Shown here piece by piece: positions 50,481 through 62,670 of a stretch of DNA of 64,000 bases. This stretch comes from Phyto melanocephala. Its lineage: Eukaryota > Arthropoda > Insecta > Diptera > Rhinophoridae. Positions within the stretch are counted from its first letter, which is position 1. Each line of letters opens with the position of its first letter. The position numbers and the translations under genes are program-made. Below the pieces are notes generated by a model. The model did not search any database, was not told the origin of the DNA, and worked only from the letters and a program-made list of their open reading frames with translations. The stretch is taken from NCBI GenBank assembly GCA_941918925.1, contig OW799237.1, positions 13,931,201 through 13,995,200 on the forward strand. Reading direction: 5' to 3'.

Positions 50481-51255
50481 CCTAATGTTTTTATATTGTT
50501 TTTTCTGTTGTCTTCCCTTTTTTATAAATCCACTGTAAACTTTACTATGATCGTTAAATATTTTAGTTTTCTTTTATAAAAAATACATGTTACTACATAC
50601 ATATGTAGTATGTATTGAAAAAAAAATTATTAAAGAATTCGATACTATCTATAGTATCCATAGTTTTATAACAAAATATTGAAAATAACAAATGGCATAA
50701 TTATCGATAGTTTGCCAGCTCTAATCTGCACTGCTTACAAAATAAAAAAATAATAAAAAAATAATAAAAAAGAACTGTTGATGGGTTTTTCAAAACAAAT
50801 CCAATAAAAATAAATAAAATAAAATTGTAATGTATTTAAAAAAATATGTTTTTTTTGGCAACTTTCATGCTTTTATTACATTTTCTAAGAGAAAGTTTAA
50901 AAGCTGTACTGTACCGCTTATTGTGAATGATGTACAATACTGCTATCGATTATATTATAACTATTTCATAGCGATAATTTAACGTTTAAAATTTGAAACG
51001 ATATAAAAATACCGTGTATTTCTAAAAGCACTGTTAGCAGTCACCCTCTTTAATCGCACACTGTACTTTGTATCAAAAATTTTTTAAGTTTTTAAACGAA
51101 CTAAGTATATAAGTATGCCCATGTAACTTTCATCCCTCTTCAAATGCAAATTGTACTTTGAACACGAAATAATCAGTGTTTGTTATTTTTGCGGAAACAG
51201 CAGTTCATATAAAAAAAAAAAAAAAAAAAAAAAATTAAAAACAAATATTTTTGAT
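50481..51255. other. Spacer, no gene seen
   Basis: AT-rich; a run of 24 A at 51211-51234 just before the next element. Confidence 0.5.
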
Positions 51256-51433
51256 TTGGCAAATTCACAAGGTGTCCTAAGTGTTATAAAATGATAATTT
51301 TTCAAAAATTTATAAAGTTATTGACAAATAATCTATTGTTAATTGTAAACTTGGTAGACCTTTTTAAATTAAAAAAAAAAAAATATGACATTATGACAAT
51401 ACGTCACTTAGGACACCTTGTGAATTAGCCAAT
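51256..51433. mobile_element. Short TIR element, 28-bp ends
   Basis: Left ttggcaaattcacaaggtgt, cctaagtg; right cacttaggacaccttgtgaa, ttagccaa; one difference in 28 bp. 178 bp. Relatives at about 57280-57325 (ttacacttaggacactctgc) and 57330-57510. Confidence 0.75.
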
Positions 51434-52189
51434 TATGTACTGTTTAGTATATTACTATAGATTTACCCACATATTCATAATCAATTTTTAAATACAATCA
51501 GAAGGTTTGTTTAATAAGCAAATTTTGTATGAATATGTTGTTAAAAAAAAACAAATTTTAAAATGATGGTGGTTAATTTGTTTATTAAAAATTTCTGATG
51601 ATAACTCATTTTATTATTTTAACACGCTATTTAAGCAATTTAATTTTTGTTATATTAAATAATAAACGTAAGAGATGATTAGTTTATGATTAACAAGATA
51701 TTAATAATTAATAAATATTATAAAATATGTAGTTGTTTTACACACAAAAATCCTTAAATTTGTTTTAATTGTAAAATGTATTGGCAGCGTAATTTACACA
51801 GAAATAAATTAAATATGTCGATGTCTATATCAAAGATCACAGGTAGAAAGGCCCTAACTCGTATTTTTTTACAAAATTATTTTTTTCAGTGATTCAAATA
51901 TGTTTCAGGCAAACGCACCTTGAAAAAAAAAATTATCGCAATAGTATTAAAAATAAGAGTTTTACAAGCAATTTTGCTAAAGAAATTTAATTATGATCCA
52001 CGGATGGAAATTATGATACAATTGTACTTTTTATTGTACAATTTTTACCTTGTTGGTACCGTGGTACTACCGCGAGCTACTTGGTACAATTTAAAAATTT
52101 GCCCATGTTCTGTTTAATTTTGTTTGTGTGTATTTTATTTTATTTTTCAGTCAGCTTCTCTGTTTTTGTTGCAATGCTGTTGTCAAAGC

Positions 52190-52306
52190 GAATTCGTGCA
52201 CCAGGTGGTGTCAAGTCTTCAACAACAAAATCTGCCTAGTACTTTTTTTTGCAAATTTTCTTACGAAAATCACCTGTTAATTTGGCACCACCAGGTACAT
52301 GAACTC
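52190..52306. repeat. Inverted repeat, 25-bp arms
   Basis: gaattcgtgcaccaggtggt, gtcaa at the left and ttggcaccaccaggtacatg, aactc at the right are complementary with about four differences; loop about 67 bp. Origin unknown. Confidence 0.6.
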
Positions 52307-52485
52307 GACTTGGCTGTTGTTATATTTATTTTATTTTTCTTATGATTCGTAAGCATGTAAGGTGGACTTTAATAAAAAAAAAAATTTAACTCCAGAAAAA
52401 GAATAGTACCTCTTCTGGTAAAAATCTTTCCACACGAACAAACAAACTTTAAGCAATAAATAATCAGTACAGATCACTAGCCGAT

Positions 52486-52809
52486 GTGATTGAATTTAGA
52501 TCACACAATGATTCAAATATTTTCTATTTTTGGTCTAAAGTATCACAGATTAAAAATGAATTAAATGAGTTCATGTTCCCAGATATTTCAAGAATTGTAA
52601 GAGGATATCTGTCTATTCCACATTTATTGGCCAACGTCGAACGAGTTGTTTCTTTTCAAAACCTAATTAAAACAAAGAAAAGAAAAAGACTACACGTTTC
52701 TACTGTTTTAAATTTGATACAAACAAAAGATTTATTGAAGTCAACAAATTCCTGTTGCTTTAATTTTAGAATACAGAAATTTTATTATCTAAAAGTATTT
52801 AATAAATAA
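52486..52809 (+). pseudogene. hAT transposase fragment (C-terminal dimerisation domain)
   Basis: A 107-codon open frame with FWSKVSQIKNELNEFMFPDI, SRIVRGYLSIPHLLANVERV and IKTKKRKRLHVSTVLNLI. This is the hAT C-terminal dimerisation signature (FP.IS...LSIP.S.A.VERVFS...T.KR.RL), with SSA changed to LLA and VFS to VVS. The catalytic and zinc-finger parts are absent upstream and no inverted repeats were found, so it is a relic that happens to remain open to its stop. Confidence 0.82.
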
Positions 52810-53576
52810 AATTTGTTAAACAACCGATCTCTACGTATGTACCTATGAATGTAATATTTAATATTTTTTTATTGTATACTGAATTTTTCTAAACATTTTT
52901 GTTAAGTTAATAAATATTAAAAAAATGGTACCGTCATGACCTAAAAAGTACATTTTGTTTTCATACTTGAAACAAAATCATAAAAGCCATTTCCTTCCCT
53001 GTTATGATCGCAGCAAAAACTCTCATTATAAAATAATGAGTTGAATGTACTACAAAACAGTTTTTCACTACTTACAATTTGGCATTTAAACCTATTATTT
53101 TAACACGGCGTTGTCATTGGAGACAAGTACTTACCACCCTAGCTTTTAAATAGGGACTTGTATAAGTACTTATTACGGCCGCTTAAATAAGTACTTACTT
53201 TTATAGCAATATATAAGTACTAGATTTTGATAACCTTAATAACTCATTAATATTACGGACTTACAGAAGTCGTTCGGTTCTTTTAAGGACGAAAATTCGG
53301 TTAGATTATTCTGCGATACGGTAGTTTAAAATTTAAAAATCAGTGCAAATCTATAAGTCATCACTTTGTTGATAAAATGATTTGCCGTTGTTGTCAAAAT
53401 TATTATTACTTATACCCTAAGCTAGTAAAACTAAATAAGAATCATAAAACGTTATGTATTTGAATGGCTTCTAGCAAATTTCGCAACAAGAAATTGTTTT
53501 AAGTGTGTATCTTAGCAAATGTCTGCAAAAAGTTTTGTGTATCACATAATAAATCAAGTCATTACTAAAATACTTC
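52810..53576. other. Spacer with AAGTACTT motif cluster
   Basis: No gene. The octamer aagtactt occurs four times in about 95 bp (53127-53225), each in (a/t)aagtactta context. Confidence 0.5.
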
Positions 53577-53579
53577 TTA

Positions 53580-53982
53580 GGGCCAGTATTACAACTTGCC
53601 GACAAAGTAAATGTTAATAAAAGGTAACTTCTGTTAACGTGAGTAATAAACTGACCATTAAGTATTTTTCGTTATTACAACCTGCCTGTAAAATAAATTG
53701 TATTTTTTTAAATATGGCAGCACCAAAGCAAACGCTGAACAAATTAATTAGTTTTTTAAAAACTAAGTGGCAACGACAAGCAAATAGTAAACAATTCCCT
53801 TATACGGTAGAAAATATGGTAACTTTTAATTATAAACCTCACGTTAAAAGTTAAAGGTAGTGTGATCTTCCCTTTAACTTATCGGACACTTTTAGGTTAA
53901 AGTGAAGTTTTAATAACGAAAAACTAGTTATCTGTCCGATAGCATCCTAACTTTAGTTATCGGTAAGGTGTAATAATGGCCC
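53580..53982. mobile_element. Harbinger-like MITE with TTA target duplication
   Basis: Left GGGCCAGTATTACAACTTGC; right complementary (ggtaaggtgtaataatggcc), TTA duplicated at 53577-53579 and 53983-53985. 403 bp. A decayed relative of one end lies at about 59205-59310 inside another element. The 71-codon open frame inside is not recognised as transposase. Confidence 0.72.
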
Positions 53983-53985
53983 TTA

Positions 53986-56435
53986 GTAAGACAGACGATA
54001 TGTTATAGACATTGAAAAGTATGTTGTAAGTCGTTACCTAGTTTCTGCTGGGATAATACAGTTTTTATTACGTTTTTGCCTTCTATTACGGACGTGTATT
54101 CATTGACGAGAATACTCTTCAACAATATGAAAGTAATTCTTTTAGCTGATAGGTTATGGGAAATACGTCAGATAAACATTTAAAAAATTACACTTAAAAA
54201 GTGTATGTTTTATACAAACAAAATGTTATTACAAAAACCAAAAATATTTATATAATGTCAAAAATATTATTATTTAATGTCAAAAATATGTTTATTCCGC
54301 AATAAATAAAATAATAAAAGTATTATTTCTTTAAAATAAAAAAAAGTGTTTAAATAATTATCCCCATAAAACATTATTTCTTATTAAATATGTAAACTTT
54401 AACATTTTTAATTGTATTATAATTATAATTGCTTTAAAATTACAACTTTTTCTAATCTTAATTTTAAAATAAAAAAACTTTACGTTTCAAACAATAAAGA
54501 AATATCCCACAGACGATAAACCAACCAAGCAACCAACTAACCAACCCACCCTCTGCCAGTAATTTCATTTACAAATCATAAGATTAACTAGTTTGTACTT
54601 TGAGCATTATCATCTGATATTTAATTTTAAAACTGGCAAGCAAAAACACGTTACAAATACACTTGCAAACAAAAAGAAAATTTAAATAAATAAGATTTTC
54701 ACAGATTATTTTATAAGTTTATGTGTAAATTGATAAGAAACACTGGCGATATTTATTGTCACCATAAGTGAAGTGAAGTATTTGTGATGCTATCATGCAT
54801 CACTATGTCTCTCTGTATTTATCTGTCTTTCACTTTAAAACAATTGTCAATTGTTTTAATCCGGTGTATTTGAGACTAAAAAACAAAAACAAAATTTGTA
54901 TCCAGCATTCAGATTTTGTTGTTGTCATCGTTGTTTTTTCTACATTAATTAAACACACCGTAAAACTGTTGTATTTATTTACTTTTGTTATTACAACTTG
55001 TTCTTTAAATAAATTATTCGCTTCTTTATTTTTTCTATTTATTGTTGAATTTTTGTGTAGAAAAAAATAAAGCAAGAATAATTTTTTTCAATTTAGTTTC
55101 AATTGATATATAATAGGTAGTTTTTTATTATTATTTATATTAAAAGTATTTCTTTATGCATACCGTTTTATTAATGAAATGTGTAACGTAATACAATACA
55201 TATGTACAAACACATTAAAACGTTGTTAATTTGTTAAATAAACAAATTAATTTAAAAAATTATATCACCAATATGTTAAATTTTGTTTATCTTTTTCATT
55301 GCCAATTTTTTTATATTGTTTTGCTTTAATAGTTGTAACTATTTACTATCTCTACCTTCGCCCCGCAGAGTTTAATTTGATTTAAAATTATTTATATTTA
55401 AAAAAATAACATTATCCTCTTTTTATAAATATAAGTAAATATATTTATATAACTTTTACCCAATTCACACGATGACTTAACATCATGAATTTTTTTAATT
55501 CTTTTTTAAAGGACCTATGGAAATCTCTTCATTTATATATCTAAAAGATGATTTATTTTTTGATGTTTTTTTGTGATTTTTTGCTCGCTCATATATAAGA
55601 AAAAAAAATAAAAATTTTGAATACAAATTTAAATAGTTGTTAATTAAAAAAATTTTTTCCATTAAATCTTTTTTTATAAAATAATTTGACTTTATTTAAA
55701 ATTTTAATTTTATAAAATTAAATAAAAGAATACATGAACTTAAGCCAAAATAAAAATGATTCACATTAAAATTTAATATATAGAAAAGTTCGAATAAAAT
55801 ATTAATATATAATTAATTTTTTTTAGTAAATTTTGTTCTTTCTATTTCTTAAAAAAATAATAAAGCATAATAAGAAAACGCAAATGAGTGTAAAGACAAA
55901 TACAAAAAAAAAAATCTTCCCAAACAGAAAACGTGATGTTTTTTTCACTACTCTTTCTTCTATGCCCTTCTCGCCCACAGAAAAAAACGTCGTGACTTTT
56001 AAATCATCATGTAAACCGAGTGTTTTTCAAGGTCTGTTTCAAAAAACAATTGATATCGTTGGTCTGTTTATCTCTCTTTATGAGAGTTTAAAATAAATGT
56101 TATAGTTTGTTCATATTTCCCTGTCATAGAAACAGAAAAAGTAAAAGAAATATAAAAATGATAAAAAAAATTGTGGTACATATGAATCTGGCAATATGGG
56201 TTGTTTACATTTTCCTGTTTTTGCTAAAGGCAGGTTAGGTAGAAGAAGCATAAAATTTGTTACAAAGTAGTGAGCCGGTTAAAAAATTTTGTTTTATATC
56301 TTAAAAGCGTAATTTAATTCAAAAGAAATTTTAAAATGTATAGTTATAATCAATTTATTTAATTGTTGTATTCACAATAAGTACTAAGTGTTGTACTGCC
56401 AAAATGTCATAATTTCCTAAAATTTCAAAGTTTTA
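53986..56435. other. Spacer, no gene seen
   Basis: Very AT-rich. Low-complexity (ccaa)n at 54519-54552. Short open frames at 54795 and 55833 have Phe/Lys-type compositional bias and no domain. Confidence 0.5.
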
Positions 56436-57239
56436 TAGAGTAACTTCGGGTATTGTGGACTATGCGTTTAATGTGGACCAGTGTCTTTTTTCAGAAACTA
56501 TTAAAGATATTGTAACACTGCATTGAAGTACGTTTTGCCGTTCATTTGAAACGAAAATTGCACATGCGCTTTCGTAAGTAATTGATATGTGGACTATTCA
56601 GTCTAGTGTTGAAAGTTAATGCGCGTGTTCAACTTTTTTTTCGGTTTAAGTTAAAATAAATTTTTGATACAGCTACATAGTATATTTTAATGTGTGGTTG
56701 TTTTATACAGTTAGAGTGAACACTAGTTTTGAATATATTTAGTAAGTATTTAAATATATTTAGAAATAATAGGTAAAAAAAATTTTTTACCATTGAAACC
56801 AAAGTTCGTCTAATGTGGACCGCTCAAAGTATATTATTGTGGACTACTGTTCCAAATTACCTGACAAATAACTGTGTACTTTCCTTTCTAGATTTTGTTA
56901 ACAACAATGCCAAAAAAAAAAGAGAAATTCGTAAATGGAAAGTAGATGACATGAGAAGGGCCATAGATGCTATTCAAATGACTATGTGGACTAGTATTCC
57001 ACATTACCCGCACACAGTAGTCCACGTTACCCGCCAATTTTTTTATTGCTGGGATTTGGGTTTCGTACAATATTTTCTTATAACTTTTTTTTCCTTTGAC
57101 GTAAATAATTTTCAACAAGAAAACAACTAGAGGATACATTTGCTAATTTATTGGTTCACAACTTATGTAATATCCATATATATTGTAAAAAAATTAAAAA
57201 AAAACAAAACGGTAGTCCACATTACCCGAAGTTACTCTA
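56436..57239 (+). mobile_element. pogo-like deletion derivative with TGTGGACT motif array
   Basis: TA-flanked ends GAGTAACTTCGGGTATTGTG and complementary cacattacccgaagttactc. Plus strand at about 56908 reads MPKKKREIRKWKVDDMRRAI DAIQ, the N-terminal pipsqueak/CENP-B-type helix-turn-helix of pogo transposases, then runs into noncoding sequence, so the catalytic part was deleted. The motif tgtggac(t/c) or its complement recurs about ten times across the element. Confidence 0.78.
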
Positions 57240-57660
57240 GTGTTCATTGTAAAATTTTAAACCTTTTTAAAATTTTGAAAAATTGTGACATTATGACAAT
57301 ATTACACTTAGGACACTCTGCCTAATTTGCTAAATTCACAAGGTGTCCCACGTGTCGTTTTGTAATAAAGTCATAATTATAAAAATTGTCAAAAGGGCTT
57401 GAAAATTTTGCAATAAACTTTAAAATACTTTTTAATTTTTTTTAAGATTTTCGGAAATTATGTCAATTTATGGCAAAACGACACTTAAGGTTTTTTTGAA
57501 TACACCAATTGTATTAAACATAAAATCAAATCAATTTACTTAAATACAGTTTCTTAATTTAATCTTTGAACTTTTTTTTGGTACAAAATCTAACAATGCT
57601 CTCGAAATTTTTTGTCGTTCTATTTTGCTTTTAGGTTAATGAGGTTCACTTTTTCTATAA

Positions 57661-57662
<2 letters not shown>

Positions 57663-57707
<45 letters not shown>
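57663..57707. repeat. 45-base T homopolymer
   Basis: Uninterrupted run of T. The length is a likely assembly or polymerase-slippage artefact point. 57510-58212 shows no gene. Confidence 0.8.
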
Positions 57708-57708
<1 letters not shown>

Positions 57709-58212
57709 TTAACTAGATGGACTTTGTTCTTTTATAATTTCTTTGTATGTATGTATGTTGTTTTCAGATTTCTTTCTGTTTATTTTTTTTTTTTTCGTAA
57801 ATTCATTTATTTATCTAGCCAGCAATTTGACTCCTCCACATTGTGTTTTTGGTTTAAATAAAAATATACTATGACTGTTACAATGCCATTCAGTGTATGT
57901 TTTCTTTTTTATCTTTAATGCCATAACGGATTTCAATGGCAAAGTCCAAAGTCAGTCAATTTGTAAATATAATTTGATTGAGATACATATACAAAGATCT
58001 TTTACAATTGGATTATGGCGCGATTACAAAGTGCATTATTTAAATAGTCTATAATGCGCCAAATTTCTTTGCCCCTATTTTGATAAGGAAAATTTCCATT
58101 ACGAGTACAATCGAAAAGGAAATTTAGTATTAAAAACGCTTCACAGGAAAAACCTCTGTTTTTTTATTATTATATATTAAATAGTTTTTGAAAGAAATCA
58201 CGAAAATTTAAA

Positions 58213-58340
58213 AGTGCTGGTTGATAAACGTTTTATACAATGCTGGTTGAAAAACATTTACAAAAATACTGGTTTATAAGCACTTTTAAAAATACTGATT
58301 GATAAGCATTTTAAAGACTGTTGTTTGATAAGCATTTATT
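58213..58340. repeat. Degenerate 26-bp tandem repeat, about 5 units
   Basis: Units start tgctggttgataaacgtttt, tgctggttgaaaaacattta, actggtttataagcactttt, actgattgataagcatttta and ttgtttgataagcattta. Confidence 0.8.
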
Positions 58341-58931
58341 TATTTTTGGATTTTAAATCTTGTAGTAAATTTGCAGTAATGCCGGATAATATGTATTAAT
58401 TTCTTTGAGTTTTTTTTTTATCGTTGAGCGAAAAAAAAAAGAAAAACAAAAACTCAGAATTTATTTACGACTATGCAAGTGTGTTTTAGTTGTGACTAAA
58501 AAGTTTTTAGAAAATGTTGAATAAGTTCCTTTTTTGGGGTAAAATTGATTTTTGATAAAGTTTTATATAAATTTTTCGTTTGCTGAATATTGTTGAATTC
58601 TTAGAACTAAACAATATGTCTAAATTTATTAGTAAATAAATAAATCAACTATTTAACTACTACTCCGTAAATCATAAAATCTTTAAAAGTGTCAAATAAT
58701 TTATGCTAAGGCGAATTTGCATCAGGGACAAAGAACCGGAAAATTTCAAAACACAAAAAAAAAATTGTTCAATTTAACTTTATTTTTATATATTTACAAG
58801 AAAAAATTAAAAAAATAAATATTTTTAATTTATTACACAAATATCACAAATTAGGACACAACAGGGATTTTACATTTTCTAAAACAACAACATTAAATAT
58901 TTGTTTATTTTAATTATTACTTTAATTTTAT

Positions 58932-59864
58932 ATATTTACTAGGGTGATCGATTATTCTACATTTTTAAGAAACCGGGTTTCAAATAGTTTGAAATTGAGA
59001 ATTAAAGAAAAAACCGGTTGCTTTTTTAAAAATTTAGAAAAAACCGGTTAACCGGTCGAATACATAAAATATAATTCTTTCTTATACCCATGACAGAGAT
59101 ACATATTTAGTTATAAACTAGTTTGTTTTATGGTTTAGTTGCATTTTAAGTTGACATTATTATAAAATGCCGTTATTTGAAATAAAAAAAATCTTTGTTA
59201 CAAGGAGGTTGTAATAATCAAAAAATATTAAAAAGTCACTTCACTGCTCACTGTAGTTAAATTTAACTTTTTGCTAACATTAACTTTGTAGGCAAGTTTG
59301 TAGTAATGACCATTTGTGTGCCATTTTAGTATACAAGACATATGTTATCAAAGATATTAGTAAAGCTAGTCTTTAGTACAAGTCGCTAGATTTCGTAGAA
59401 GCAAAATATTATGAAATACGAAAATGGGATCAAAAGGTATTGCAAAGTACAATAATTTGGTCAAAACACTTAAGTGAACAGCTGATTATCTCAGCAAATT
59501 ATAAGCGCAACAACGTATTAAATACCTGCTGTCCATTGAAAACAAATAATATTTAACCTAATTATTTTTTTTATTTTACATTTGTTTTTGAAACAACAAA
59601 TAAATTTTTTACAATATTATGGAAGAGTATTTAATAAATTTTCTGATTTTTGGAAATTTTTGAGTAATAAATATAGTATTGTACCTTTGATTACAAAGAT
59701 AAATTTCCATAAAACTGAAAATGAAAAAAACCGGCATCTGTGAAAAAAAAACCGGTGTATTCTACATTCGAAAAATCAACATTTAGAAAAAACCGACAGC
59801 TGAAACAGTAAAAAACCGGGTTTTCCACCGGTTTTAAAACCGAGTCGATCACCCTAATATTTAC
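58932..59864. mobile_element. hAT-type nonautonomous element with AAACCGG motif clusters
   Basis: An exact 8-bp duplication ATATTTAC at 58932-58939 and 59857-59864 flanks a 917-bp element with perfect 12-bp ends TAGGGTGATCGA / TCGATCACCCTA. Both ends carry clusters of aaaccgg(t/g) in opposite orientations of use. No transposase. A Harbinger-like MITE relic (about 59205-59310) is nested in it. Confidence 0.85.
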
Positions 59865-59937
59865 CCATAAGGTATTGCAAAATAATTATTACTTTTAAAA
59901 TTTGTTATTAAATTTTTCGTCTAACGAATCGAGGCAT

Positions 59938-60343
59938 ATTTATACAGGTATGTACATATATGTAATGGCCAATTCGTATATCAGGGATGGAAAAGTTATT
60001 TTGATATGTTTTGTTTAATAAAATTTTATTTGTAAAACATTATAAAAAGTGCAAGAGCAACAAATATATATAAATTCGGTACATTTATTATAAAAAAAGT
60101 ACACTTAATACCGAAACAATAATCTTATTTTCCATCCCTGTATTAATAAATGAAATCAAGCAAATTTTGACAAAATGTTCCCCAATTAACTGGGCTGATA
60201 ATTTCACCTGTATTATTTTTACCTTGCAACGAACATAAAAATTAATTTAAATGTAAACAAACTTTTACATTGGGTCATTTAAAATAAAATGAGCAAAAAA
60301 CAATCGGCCGGCTTAGTAACATCACCTGATGTAAATTCGCCTT
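59938..60343. mobile_element. Possible MITE, aggcatatttatacaggt ends
   Basis: Left aggcatatttatacaggtat and right complementary (catcacctgatgtaaattcgcct) match imperfectly. Similar ends occur at about 25447, 35200 and 58710, so it is repetitive. Confidence 0.5.
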
Positions 60344-60777
60344 AAATAAAGTATGCATATCAAAATTGTAATAGGAAAACAAATTAAAACAACAGTGATG
60401 CCAACTATTTTAAAGTGTGAAAAGCTGAAAAAATGCATTAAAATCGTTTTAATTGGTTGAAACTTATTAAATTTTCAAATGTAGAACAGATTTATCCAGT
60501 GAATTATTTTAATGATTTTATTTAATGTGTGTTATGCTTTTTTAGTATCAAGTCTGTTTAAAGTAACAGATCTATTTGTGTCTGTGTGTGTGTGTTTTTT
60601 TTCATCAACATGTTTCCATTTTTTTTCTTTTTAATTTAAAACTTTTATAAAACTACATACATATATGTACAAACATACATTAACATACATGTATAAATTT
60701 AAATATTTTTGTGCAATCAATCGTTCATTTATTCATAATTGTTTGTGTTTTTTTGTTTGTCTTTTTTGCATTTTTAG

Positions 60778-61191
60778 ACTAAAGAACAAAATCTTATCAA
60801 CAGAGTAATAGACCTCTATTGAGAAAAAACACATAAAAGACACAGAGAAACCCATAAAACTCATTTTACCATTATTGTTGGCGTAAAGGATCATCCAAAG
60901 AAAACTCATCCGTTGCTATATACATAGGTGTAGTAGTTAAACATTAGAACAGACCCAGTGTGCTGCTAATATAAAAGGATTCCATAAAACACTTTTTAGA
61001 TCCACACTCAACAGGATTAGAAACAAACACCAGTCAGCCGTTAAAAGTGTACAAAAAAGAGAATAAACAATTGAGTTGTTGCTTTCATAAATACATAGAG
61101 TTGCCAGACTCTAAACGTCTTGAACAACCAATTAAACAAACCCAGATTTATTACAAGTAAACCATAAGAAAGAAAATTTAACCGAAACAAA
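60778..61191 (+). other. Probable 5' leader exon of the next gene
   Basis: A strong polypyrimidine tract and acceptor (cttttttgcatttttag, AG at 60776-60777) open a 437-bp exon with higher GC and no transposon ends, leading to a start codon at 61192. An upstream noncoding exon is required. Confidence 0.55.
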
Positions 61192-61214
61192 ATGTTTATC
61201 GAAGATGATGCACA
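61192..61214 (+). CDS. First coding exon (5' end only) of an unidentified gene
   Basis: ATG at 61192 in a good fly context (accgaaacaaaATG) gives MFIEDDA plus two bases, then a strong donor gtaagt at 61215. Only the first seven full codons are visible, so no family can be assigned. I did not find the next coding exon before the window ends; the next exon must begin with one base completing the codon. The preceding leader exon (60778 on) has a good acceptor, so the promoter lies further left, perhaps near 25.6 kb. Confidence 0.5.
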
Positions 61215-62670
61215 GTAAGTATTACAACAATTTGTTACATATTACATTTTTATTACATTTTACTGTTTTTAGATTTTATTTATTTTATTAAATATTTTGT
61301 AGTTTTGCTTTGTATAAATTTTCACTCATTATATTATTATGTATGAGAATTTGTTCATTTGTCTTTCAAATCATTTACGAATAAATTTAATTGTGATTAA
61401 GGTTACAAAATTAAAGGAAATGTAAGTTTCTGTAGGCGTTTTTTTTTAAAATAAAGTGGTAGAGTTTGAAAACTTGTAAACACAACGAAAGGTTTTTTAG
61501 TTTTAGCAATCTTAACCTTAGTTGTTTATTTTTTAAAACATACTTTTAAATATTCAATATCGTTTAATTTATTTTTAATTTCCTAAAAAACATCAATTAT
61601 CTTTAATATTATTTAAGAGTTGGTTAAAAACAACATAAATAACCGAAATCTTTAATATTAAATAGACAGGGGTTGTTCGTTTAAAATCTGGTTATTTGAA
61701 AAACTAAAAAAAGTCAATCTATATTCATATATAAAAATTAATTAGCGTACGTTGGTCACGCCATAACTAGATGACGGCCAAACCGATTTGGCTAATGTTT
61801 TCTTACAATATTCCTATCAAGCACAAGTAAGGTTCTTACCAGCAGTTTTTCTTAAAATTTAAAATGGGTGTGATACCTTCCATACAATATCAACAGATTT
61901 TGCGGCATACCTAGATATCAGCAAGACCGATTTGACTAATTATTTCTTAAAATAATCCTTCAAGCCCAATTAAGATTTTAACGGACATATATTCCTCTAG
62001 TTTAAAGAAGGCGCGTCATCTCCCATACAAAGCCAATTATTTTTGTCGAATATCCAGACACATTCAAAAACAAAATACAAAGAATAAAATTAAAATTTAA
62101 CTTTTGTGAAAAACGCAAAACGCATTATGTAATTTTAAAGTAGATATTTTTTTATTATTTTTTGTAATCGCGATTTAATTTGTTGTTTATCAGATTCTTA
62201 GTTTATTTATTTATTTTTTCTAAATCATTCTACTTTGACTCTATTTCACATTAAAGTGTAAACGCAAAAAAAACTTAATTCTTTTGCTCTCTTTTTCTTG
62301 AGGACGGAGCGAATTACATCACATTTTGCTTCTACAAAATCTAATTAAAATCTTACGACTAGTATTATAGTCTAAACTGGCCTTTAATAATACGCTAATT
62401 TCCCTTTTTGCATATGTCAACAATAAAGTTAGCAAATTAGTACAGAGAAGTTGTTGCCACACGATGATAAATAATAACAAGAAGAACGTTTAATTAGAAA
62501 AATCTATTTAAAAATTTTCACTTAAAGATTATATTAGATATAATTTCAATTTAAAGGAATAAAAATTAAAAAAAAAGCTTAAGCAAAGCTTAATTATTAA
62601 GGAAAACAATAAATAAATTAAGACTTTTTAACCTATTTTAACTATTGTTACTTTGCTAATCTGTTTTGAA
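61215..62670 (+). other. Intron sequence with a two-unit degenerate repeat
   Basis: Probable first coding-side intron. At 61765-62035 a unit of about 155 bp occurs twice in diverged form (gaccgatttg(g/a)ctaat, ttcttacaatattcctatcaagc / ttcttaaaataatccttcaagc, and tcccatacaa). No exon recognised. Confidence 0.5.
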
